In this document: positions 48,901 to 60,838 of the stretch, piece after piece
Layout: every line of letters starts with the position of its first letter
How positions within the stretch are numbered: position 1 is the first letter of the stretch
Origin: Sipunculus nudus
Lineage: Eukaryota > Annelida > Sipuncula > Golfingiida > Sipunculidae
Direction of reading: 5' to 3'
DNA length: 64,000 nt
NCBI GenBank assembly: GCA_026874595.1
Contig: CM049320.1
Coordinates: 26,451,214 to 26,515,213 of the forward strand
The notes under the pieces: generated by a model
Seen by the model: the letters and a program-made list of their open reading frames with translations, nothing else
The model's database searches: none
Told to the model about the DNA's origin: nothing
Position numbers and translations under genes: made by a program

Positions 48901-50346
48901 GATTGTAAAAGAGGTAAATATATAATTAATTAAATTACCGTTGGCTACTATAAGATGGATATAATGAAAAGTAATCAAGGCTGCAATCGTGATTACACAC
49001 ATTATTGACAAAGGCAAGCAAGCTTACTATATACTTCATTTCAGTGCATTTATATACAGCATAACAGATACAATGGATCTGCAAAACTACCAATTGTTAT
49101 AAGATGTATGAAAAAAAATTTAACTCATATCGAATTGTTGTAAATTGCATGGCAAATATGGAAAATATTTAACATATGCCAGGTTAAAAAAAAATAGTAA
49201 ACATTCCTAAAATACTCGTGCTAGACTGGCAATATCATCTCCTCCAGAGGTGTTCTCTGAACCAAAATGTAATTTCTACTGAAGACTTCTTATTTGATGT
49301 TATGGTACCACATAGTAGACAAATATAGAGTAATGTATACTTTAATATATTGTCACTTAGAAATATTAAATTGATTAACATGATTCGGTTAAATAGGGCT
49401 ACAAGGCTTCAATGCAATCATTACCCTGGAAACTTCTGCTTTACTAGCCCTGTTGCAATTGATGTTTCATAGACCTTTCTCTTCACACTATGGAAATTTG
49501 TTGGTTAAGACTGACACCACTGGTTGGTCGATTAGAAAAACAATTCGTATATTGTTATATATCATTCGAATTAAGTCGGTGTTTCTGGTTTTTATTTTAT
49601 TTCACTCTAGATAACCTTCACTGCTGATTCGTTGCACAAGAACAGTAGCAAATGCACAATATGTTTATGCTGGGATGCCTATTCCGCAACCCCTGTTATT
49701 CCCTGCATCTTTCGCTTTGACACCACCTTGCCCCATTTTGAGGATAAAGTGGACAGGCTTATATTATTTCTTATCATTGACCTGTCCTTAAGTGAATGAA
49801 GTATCAGCGTAAAATAGAATAAGTATATATTATAAATGGCAAGCGTTCAAAGTATTATATATGCTAATATTACTAGCTACCAATGGGTCATCTATGGGTT
49901 ATCGACAATTGACTGAAATACTGAAATATAACTATTTGTAATAGATAATTGAGGTCAAAAATTAAAAAGATCTGTATCAAGGGCCTCCAATGCAGACGAA
50001 AATAGCATAAATATACCGGATATATGAATTAACTAGGCCTTAATTGTCAATCATTAAGATAATAAATATATCACCTGTATATTTCGTAAGCCGACATCAC
50101 TATCAAGCGGAGCATTGAGCAACGGGCAACTCAAGGTAAAAAGCTCCGTTCTGTATAGGTTGGAGAAGTAAAGGAATAAAGCTTTAGGTTAAAGAGTTGG
50201 ACTAAAATACACCCACAATCTTCCGGAGCAAATCACTGAATGTAACTTCACATAAAAAGACTTACGTATATAAGGAATCTATTAAAATCAATCATATTCA
50301 GCAAAAAGGTGACAAAACGTACATTTATATGCGTACCACATTGAGT

Positions 50347-50429
<83 letters not shown>

Positions 50430-52835
50430 GGCTGTTGAAAAGCGAGCTCAGATACGTGGCTGCTAACCACCGTGTACACTTGCTCACATATACTGACGAT
50501 AAACAACTCTGTGCAACCTTTATAGTCAAGAATTACACAGCTCATTGAAATTTTACTTTAAGGTTTCCAAGACTGAATTTTATACTAATATCTAGCTGAG
50601 TGCATCAGGCATAAGACTTCGTGAATATATTAAGTATCCTACTGCATTGGAGGAGCCGAAACTTGATCTTGCCAGCTTATCAATTTATTTTCAGTATGCA
50701 TGGAAGTACATATTGGCACCATATGTATAAAACATAAAATATGAATATATATATATAGACCGAGGAATTAATCAAACACATGCGATGGAAAGCATTCTTT
50801 TTTCTCAAGAACGACCAGGAATCTGAATCTAGCCATAGTAGTGACAGTGAAATACAAAATGGACATTTTGGGCTGAAATCTAAAAACTCTCCACCCCAGG
50901 TTGAGGAAATGGTAGAATTTGAAAAAGATCTCCTCAATATGGTAGAAAACATACAATTCAGAAACGCTGACAGTGATTTCAAAGCCACCCTCAGAGAAGA
51001 TATAGGAAAAATAAAAGGAAAAGTCGACCGAAATTTTCGTAAAAATGGACAAAACAAGAAACATGTACAAAATGAACCACACTGACTATAACAAGATCAT
51101 GAAAGAAAACATCACGCAAAAATACAAAAGCGCAGACAAAGAAATTAAGACAGATATAAAGAAAGAATTTAACAACATAGCTAGAAAGCTCAACATTTTG
51201 GACAGAATAAACCAAACCACCGAAAAGCCCGCTTTTATAGCTTTAAATGACCACAAAGAAAATTTCGATACGAACACTAAATGCCAGCTGATAAACCCTA
51301 CCAAATCCGAAATGGGACGCGTCAGCAAAGTGATCCTTGACCGAATCAACAAAAATATCCGTGAAAAAAACAAGCCAAACCAATGGAGAAGCACCAACGA
51401 GGTTCTCAAATGGTTTTCCGGACTCAGCGGTAAGAAACAATTAACATTCGTCATGTTTGATAATATCGATTTCTATCAGTCTATAAATGAGAGCCTCCTA
51501 ACCAAATCCTTAGAATGGGCTTAACAATTCACAACAGTACAAAAAACGGAAATCGAAGCCATCCTTCATTCCAGAAGATCCATATTTTTTGACAACCGTG
51601 GAAAACCTTGGACAAAAAAAGGTGCACCAAACCAGTTTGACGACACTATGGGTGCTTTTGACGGCGCCGAAATATGTGAACTGGTGGGATCATATATCCT
51701 CAGTGACCTAGGAAAAACCTTGAACACTGGACAAACCAAACCATATAGAAAACCCAACGACAAACCTGTCTACATAAACTGCAAATCAAACCACCCACCA
51801 TCTATTATCAAGAACTTATCACAGGCAATCGGGAAAAGACTTGCATTATTATCATCAAACAAACAAATATTTGAAGATCCGCTCCAATCTATAATTCAGC
51901 CTTAAAGAAAGCAGGGTACAATGAAAGCGACCGTTACAATGCGGGACACGGCAATAATGGACAACAAAAAAAGAAAAGAAACAGAGCAAGAAAGATAGTT
52001 TGGTACAACCCACCGTACAGCAAAAATGTCAAAACAAATGTCGGCTCGGAATTCTTAAAACTGATCAAAACACACTTCCCACCGGATAGCCAACTATACA
52101 AAATTTTAAACAAAAATACAATCAAAATTAGTAACAGTGGCATGAGAAATATGTTGCAAATAATAACAGCCCATAACAAAAAATAATCACTGCAAAAATA
52201 ACCAAGAAACCAGCGAAAAAAACCTGCAACTGTCGGGTGAAAAACACATGTCCCTTAGACGGGAATTGCCTTGCTAGCAATATAATTTACAAAGCGACGG
52301 TCAAGACCGAACACCAAACCGCTCAATACATCGGATTAGCAAGTGGCCCATTCAAAACTCGGTACAACAACCACAACAATCATTCCGCAGTGAACGTTAC
52401 GAAAAAGAAACAGAACTTTCGAAGCACATTTGGACCCTAAAGAGAAAACAAATAAAATATTCTACCACCTGGGAAATAATCCAACGCTTAAACACAATGA
52501 AACGCACCTCGGACCAGTGTAACCACTGTATGAAGGAGAAATACAGCATACATCACCACAACAGCGACAAGTCGATAATCCTATTAAACAGGCGAAGTGA
52601 ATTAATTTCGAAATGCCGACACCTGAAACCACCGAACCATGTAAAAAGAAAGTAACAGCCATAGCTGGGTCCCAAACAAACGTCAGTTATCTGATGATCG
52701 CCCGGGTGCCGATACCGGCAACGGCATGAAACTCTAAGTAATAACACGATGCTCCAGCGTGATTAACGTTTAGTTAACCTGCTCTACCTTAGCTATATCG
52801 AGCACCACACTGCAAGCACTGAAACCTATTTAGGA

Positions 52836-52889
<54 letters not shown>

Positions 52890-55800
52890 TTATTTATACA
52901 AACATCTCCAGTTCACGTTTACCAGTGTATAGAAGCATGTCATTTTTGTTTTCAGTATGCCCGGAGGGAAGATTTGGTTACAACTGTTCGGGGACATGTT
53001 CAGTTGGATGTGTAGCAGGGACTTGCGATTCTAAAACAGGTCATTGTCAATGCAAGACTGGACACTGGGGGAATACCTGCTCTGAAAAATGTGCCATCGG
53101 CTGTCAAGATGGATGTGATCAGATGGGTGGAACGTGTAACTGCAAAGTCGGCCACTGGGGAAACAATTGCATCTACAATTGCGGCGAAGGATGCATTAAT
53201 GACCAGTCATGTGATAAATATTCAGGAGAGTGCACCTGTAAATTAGGGTTCAAGCCAGGAAGTTGTACAGAGAGTAATAAATCATATTATATTTTCAAAT
53301 TCATTTAGTTTATGATAAAACAATCAATTTTGTGTTAAAGAAAAACGAACATTCTTTTATTTTAAGGGACGGTGACTGCAACAATTGGATAATACTTTTT
53401 AAAAACAGGGTGATAAAGAAAGTCTTGCTTTCCACAGAATGTGACCCTGATTATTACGGACAAAATTGTCTGAAGCAATGTTTCCCTGGATGTGAGAACG
53501 TCTGCTCAAAGACAGACGGAGCCTGTCAGTGTCGCCCTGGGTACTGGGGTCAGAGATGTGACCAAGAATGTGGACATGGCTGTGCCGGCGACGGTTTGTG
53601 TCGGCAAACTGGCGGGGAATGTACTTGTATTCCTGGATACGTTCCGATACAGTGTAATCGCCGTAAGTAGATTCAGTCAAGACACAAAATGGACTATTTT
53701 GTATTTTAATGGTGATGTGCAAAACAGAGAACATTCGCAGAATTATTTGCATCGAAATAAAAATAACAACATATTATTTCCCCTTTTTATGATTTTAGGT
53801 TTGCTTGAAAGAATCAAATATCCTACACTCTGTTGACATTCAGAAATGTCAATGAATCAAATATTTTCTATAACAGAATGTGACCGTGGTTATTTCGGAC
53901 AGGACTGTCGGAAAAAATGTTCTACGGGTTGTGAAGGGGGATGCACTTCTGCCAATGGGTCATGTCAGTGTCGGGTTGGATTCTGGGGTGATCGGTGTGA
54001 GAGCGAGTGTGGTCAGGGATGTAGGGACAGCTCTTGTCGGCAGACTGATGGTGTATGCAGCTGTAATCCAGGATTCATGCCAGCAAGGTGCAATCGTAGT
54101 AAGTACCTTTCAATAAATACCAACTAAAATTGATTCACCTCGGAAGACAAATACATTTTTACCATTTTAATAAAAGAACTACCATTAAACTTCCTTATTA
54201 CATACACACAGACATATTTATACTTTTCGGGTGCAAATTAATATTCCCAGTAGAGATTTATATCTGGCCAGTTCATTTAAGTACTGAATGTGGAAAAATA
54301 GCAATACCTGATTCAGAAAAACATTTTAAGAGAGCGATTCGTTCCATTATCTGACGAGCAATCCTGTAAACAAAAAGAGTTTCATATTGCGTATAAAAGA
54401 AACTATATACATGTACCGAAAACAATATAGGAAGGATCGATTTTATGCATATCCTACAAAGTCTAGTCACAATGATAATCAAGAACAGTCAGGTATTCAC
54501 CCTGAAATAAGCTGCCGGAGGTCAGTTCTTTCTCTATATATGAAATAATGCATAGCCAAGATGTTTGCACTGAAATCTGCGTTGTAACTCGTATTAACGT
54601 GGTCTAAAACTACTAGAGTGTTCCTAGGACACGTTATTCGATAAATTATGTGAGCTTTTTCTTTAGGATGTGACACTGGATTTTACGGCAATGACTGTCA
54701 GTCTTCATGTGGTGAAGGTTGTATCAACGGTTCCTGTGATGTTTCCAATGGCTCCTGTGACTGTCGTCATGGGTATAAGGGAGAACTCTGCATAGACAGT
54801 AAATACATGCAATGACATAAATATAAACATTTATCTAATGCTTTCAAGAGACATAAACGTGCACTGATGAACCATGATTCTGGCCACCTAAATTACATTT
54901 AATTACCAAGTAACCTAAAAGAACACGTTGATAAAGAACATAAGGCTATTTATAGCATGTTGTTATAAAAATAATTTCGTTTGTCGCTGTTTCGTCATCC
55001 TGCCTAATACATCATGATCAAATAATTTTTTAAACACTTTATTTTTCGTCATCTCCTGTCTGAATAAGTTTTTTCATAGACCTGTCCTATTTTTCAAGAC
55101 CACACTCCGGTTTCCCTGATTAAATATCACACAAGGCAGTTAAGATTTGCAATTTGACTAAATCTTGCAAAGTCTTGAGTGGACTGGGAAGAATATGTAC
55201 ATAACATATATAAAATAAAACATAACATGTATAACATAAACAAAGCTTTATATTTGTTTTTCTGTATATCTTTTAAATTCTAAAGCATGCAGTGTACGCA
55301 CACTCCTACTTGCTTGTAAAATTCAAATTCAACCTATTCATGTTCATCGAAACTGGGAATCCTGTATTTCGTGTCTACCATCAATGTATTAGATGTCGTT
55401 AGATAAGTCACTTTTAATTTATCTTGAGCAAGTGTTCATTACACAATATAAATATAACATTTTCAAATACACTCATAAAAATTTTGTTCAAACCATATTA
55501 CTTAAACTGCGATACTCCATGATTATTAAAAAAAGGAACTCATTCACTGTCTGAAGCACCACTAATTAACTCATCAGAGGGTTATGACAATCAGATAGTA
55601 CTTCTAAAGTACTCAGAACATCAGCAGTATTAGAGCACCACTGTCTAGCTTCAGCTGACAGTAACTTACCCCACATAATGTGTAAACTGGGCAAGCACCA
55701 CTGCATTGTTTACAGACCGACCCTAGTTAATAAATCTACAAACAAGCCCAGGGATTATCAAAAAGGTTATCGTCTCAAGCCAGTGCTTGATTCCCCGTGC

Positions 55801-58800
55801 TCACTGGACCATGATAGAATCTAGCATGAACTTATCACACTAAAATCAACCCTTTTCATATGGTTCAATATAATCAAACAAACTCTCCATCCCTTACTCG
55901 TTTTACTCAAGGGTTGTGGAAGTTGAAGTTATAGCGGTTACTGTGATCCTACTATTATTACAATTACTTCTAAACATCTGTCTATTACTATTACTATTAC
56001 ATTGAGAACCTGTAATTTTATATTACTATCACTATTACATATTACTCTTACTCAATCTGATATATATTTATTTATTATATACAATCATTGTACAAGTTAT
56101 AAATATGTATCAACATCATATATTTATCTTATGCCCGAAACGTAAAATCGCTATTGGCCTTACAGAATGTGAACAAGGAACGTTTGGAGAAGGTTGTGCT
56201 GGTACATGTCGTTGTAAAGAAGGGCCGGCAGACTGTGCTCATACAAATGGCGGTTGTTCAAGTGGTCAGTGTCAGGACGGATGGGCTGGTGATACATGCC
56301 AGGAACGAGGTATGAAAGATGCCATCATAAAAAGCAACTTTCTTAATAGTATTAACAGATCGAAAATGTTGGGAATTTTACGTTGATCCCCTGGTTAGTA
56401 GCATTTACGTAAAGTCGTCTAGTCGCACATATATGCATATAATTGGACATATGGAAAACCTAATGTGCTTGTCAAAACTACAAGTTTTTTATAGTCTTTC
56501 TTATATTTTAAGCTTACATGTACAAACAAAACGTCCTGAGCTTATCCTCTGTTCAAATAAACATTTCTTTGAATACAATTTTTGTCTAGTGGACAGACCA
56601 AGCAGACCTGTTCTAGTGATAGCACCCGTCATTACAGTGCTGTTGATAGTGCTTGTGGTTGGCATCATAATAGCAATCATATTTTGCAGGTAGGTTTCCT
56701 TCAAACATGTTAAATCAGAACAAAATAATATGAATAAACAGGACTACATTTTATACTCGGATACATTTAATATGAGTTAAGTTGTAAAAACGCCAATAAG
56801 AGGGAGAACCTGCTGGTAATGAAAAGAATATTTGTATCAGGACACCCAGTTACAATCAGTTGATATCATTATATTTCAGGAGGAAGAGAGCAGAAAAAGA
56901 ACCGAACAGTAAGCCTTTAGAGCTTGAAGGTAATATGTAAAGATTTTACACCCGATTTGTTGATATTTGAGTCCTCATGCAGCTTATCTTGCTTAAGGAA
57001 TTCACTCTTACTAGTATTCATACTTACTGGTAAAGTAAATATTGAACACATATATCCAAAAGTATTATGAAGAGAACCCTTATCATCTGAGCGAACACCA
57101 TGTAATGTCTTGTAGAGGTGCAGTTGGAACAACCGTTACCTGAACAACCGGTTCAAAACCAAGAACCTTCCGTAGTCCATGATAATGGCTTAGCAATATA
57201 CGAAAATACCAAAATACGTACCCAAGACCTGCCGGACTACATAAAGAGAATGCACTCAATGGGGGATGCCTTCTCGGCAGAATATAAAGTGAGATTGTCC
57301 ACACTATTCATCTCAAAATATTATTATAGAAATTTTAATTCACTCTGTTAAAATTTCATTTACATTGACTAAAGTAAGTGGAATTTAATATCTGCTTCAT
57401 AAAACCAATACAAATGGTCAAAGGGAATCCGACATCCATACTTAAACAATCTATTCTTCGGCTCAATGTTCCAGCTCTTTTTGCAAGTTTAACATTATCC
57501 ATTGTTCTTTGTAGACGTTTAAAGATGGAATAACATCACCTTGCATTCTCGGAAGAACACTTGAAGGGCGAAAGAAAAACAGATTCAAGAACGTAATTGC
57601 ATGTGCGTTGCAATAAAATGAGGATATTTGTTCACATTTTACCGTTACTTGTATGTATGCTATAGTCATTGGCACAGTTTTAATTCATCCAAGTAGTCTT
57701 CAACCGGATCAGATATAATCATACAGATACAAATATTACCCTATACATTGTATTTAGATTACTTTTATTATATTTATAATATCAATCATGAATAATATGT
57801 ATATTGTAATGCGCATACTGCATTAAAGAGTTTGGAAATTGCCGTATAATGTTCACATTTAATCTATAACAGATAAAATAGACAACTTATATTGTCAACT
57901 GATTTTGCTTTACAGATGACCACAGCAGGGTGTATCTCTCGAAAATACAAGACGATCCAATTTCAGATTACATAAATGCTAACTATATACGTGTGAGTAC
58001 CGTAAGCTTTTCTACGATATAAAAATAGACAACTCGAATGAAAAATTTGTCATAAGTTATATATTTAACTCATTTAACTTGTATATATTTGGGTATTAAT
58101 GTAGATATTTCGATAACCGTAATAATATATTTAGGGGAATTGAGTGTTAGATTATTTAATATGATTATACACGTTTGATTTACAGGGCTACCAGGAAGAT
58201 ATGATTTTTATTGCTGCACAAGGTAGATTTATCCTTATGTTTCTAGGGTTTTTTTGGTATAGCAGCATTTTGTATATTTAATAATGAAAAATACACGCGC
58301 GTAAAAATTTACTTGATTAATATACAACAATTAAATAAAAGTAATTCAGAAATGTTCTTCTTTACCAGGACCAGTAAAGACGTCGGTGTCGGATTTTGTA
58401 CGAATGTTATGGGAAAAGAACGTGCCGCTTATTGTCATGGTGACCAAACTTAAGGAAAATGGAAAGGTAACTCTGTTACTCATATAAGGAAATCGATATG
58501 TAAATATCAGTTATATTCCGTATAATCATTTGATTTTCTAAGATTATTCACAATATTCAGACAACCTTTACAGACTCGGTTAATAATACAATAAGATATA
58601 AATTATGTCAAATATATTATTTATTATGTTATATTATATTTATTTTAAATTAGAAGTTGTAAGATAAGGTTTTTGATGGGAGGTTGTTGATATTTGCTTT
58701 CCAAGTTTTTTTTTAAATCCTGAGGTGAATCTAGAAATGTAGTAAATGGTTAGCAAAAGTTACCATTCCGATGTTTAAACACTGCGGCAAATATAAATGT

Positions 58801-60788
58801 GAAAACCATATATAAAAACTTCATCATACGGAGTACTATTATATGGTATAATTCATCCAGAACGTAATTATGTAAGCTTTTGTTTGTATTATTCGATATT
58901 GATAATTAAGGTTAAATGTGAGAAATATTGGCCCGAGCCTGACAGAAAACAGGGAAGCATTTGGGATGGCATCAAAGTGTTCAACCTGAAGGAAGAGAGG
59001 AGAGCTCATTATGTTCAACGTGACCTTCAGCTTGAAAAGGTAAAATAAAACAATTCTTTAGAATGTAGGTTTTGACCGCCTATATGGTGAATCTTTCATT
59101 TAAATAATTTTGGCAGCCTCATTGTTCCATTGGTTTTCCTTTCAAATTAACACCCAAGCCAAACAAACTCAATTTAAACAACATATTGCTTATGCACTGG
59201 AAAACATACCCAGATATTAAAAATATGAAACTATCGATATTACCTATTTTGATATAAATAATATTACATAATATCCAATATAAATCAGACGCTAAAATGA
59301 TCATAAAAGTTGGGTATGCTCTATAGAGTGGAGAAAGACGGCACGTGACACAGCTGCAGTACGTATCCTGGCCTGACCATGGCGTGCCCGCAAGTCCTGC
59401 TGCTTTTCTTGATTTTCACAAAACCGCAAAATCCTTGTACAACATGAACAGAGGTCCGACTGTAGTACACTGCAGGTTGGTATCAAATTCATTGAAAACG
59501 TGTAAAATATCTACGTCCAGGAACGTTAGAGGTGTATACATTTTATATGTTTTGTAATAAATGAATATTGTTATTAGGTGCACATTAACCCGGACCTGTC
59601 CCATCACTTGCTTTATACAGGCGGACCTAACTGGCACGCCGGTGAAGCTTGCTTAATTAGAGAAATGGTTGGAATACTATTTGAATTCCTCTGAAATGTT
59701 TCAGAATCCAGGATCGACCCTACTTTATTTCCTCCTGATAAAAATATCCTTATGTCTACTTGGCAATATATGTATATATATGTGTGTGTTAGGGTATGTG
59801 TGTGTGTGGTTTTGTCTTCATTATAATATATTTATATTATACATGTATAACATATACAACAATGTATCTCCTTTAATATCCTTACATTGTTCAACAAGTC
59901 ATTGTTTTATAGTGCTGGAGTTGGCAGGACGGGAACATTCCTTGCGATGGACATTCTTATTGATCAAGAGGAAGCCGAAGGGTGTCTAGATATAAGGGGT
60001 TGTGTAGAGAAGATGAGGAAGGACAGGCCCAACATGGTACAAAGCCTGGTACGTTGAAAAACATTGTAAAAATGTGATATTACAGTACATATTCATATAT
60101 TATGTGTGGGTGTGTTGGGTGGAATTAATATAATGAATTATAAAGTATAAAGAAATGTTGATTATACAAATTTCGGAAAATATGTATTCTCATAATTCTT
60201 AAAAAAACATTTTTGCTTCATTTTACAAGATACAACAATTGATACAAAAAAAAACATTTGATATAAGAAACTACACTCTTTAAATGGCCAGGATTTTATG
60301 CATAAACTAACAAATACATTTATTATTTTCTCAGGACCAGTATATATTTATCCATGAAGCTCTTCTTGAAGTTCTCCATTGCGGTGCGACTATGTACACA
60401 GCAAGTGATTTTGACAGCACGTTCCTTTGTTTGACTGGAGAAAAATTAAACAAACAGTTCGAGGTAACAGCTACATCATGTCTGTATTTAGAGATATCAT
60501 GGGTATTATTTCAGTGTGTTACATTTGTATCCCCAGAAACAGTGGGTATATTATGAACCAGAAAACACATTCGCTGCCTTATTAAACGTGACCATAATAA
60601 GTATATACAGGGCATTAACTACGTAATAAGGGTTAATCGTATGGATAGGTCAGAAGCGGATGAGGCCAATAGTTAGGTTAGGACTACCACCAATACTCCC
60701 AAAAGAAAAATATCCGAATGTCCATAATAATTTCCCGTCAAATCCAAAAATTCGAGAGGTCTCTGGTTCTTACAGGTACACAAACACA

Positions 60789-60838
<50 letters not shown>

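Larger units (their letters stand above)
48914..52955 (+). other. Gene C long intron (EGF exon 1 to EGF exon 2)
   Basis: 4 kb. It contains a TA-rich tract at about 50351-50426, a block at about 50430-50560 related to intron blocks of A and B, a degraded Penelope-like element (50755-52770) and a further TA tract at 52838-52885. The first 1.4 kb shows nothing recognisable. Confidence 0.7.

Noticed and set aside
50248-50545. Minus-strand frames of 85-93 codons rich in Ile-Tyr
   Set aside because: They are translations of the (TA)n tract; the same is true of Ile-Tyr frames near 4486, 5272, 27887, 29017, 36000 and 60792.
57515-57600. Donor GTAATT at 57593 for the gene C exon
   Set aside because: It gives phase 0 and breaks the frame into the next exon; GTGCGT at 57603 gives phase 1 and restores the expected [15 protein letters not shown] join.
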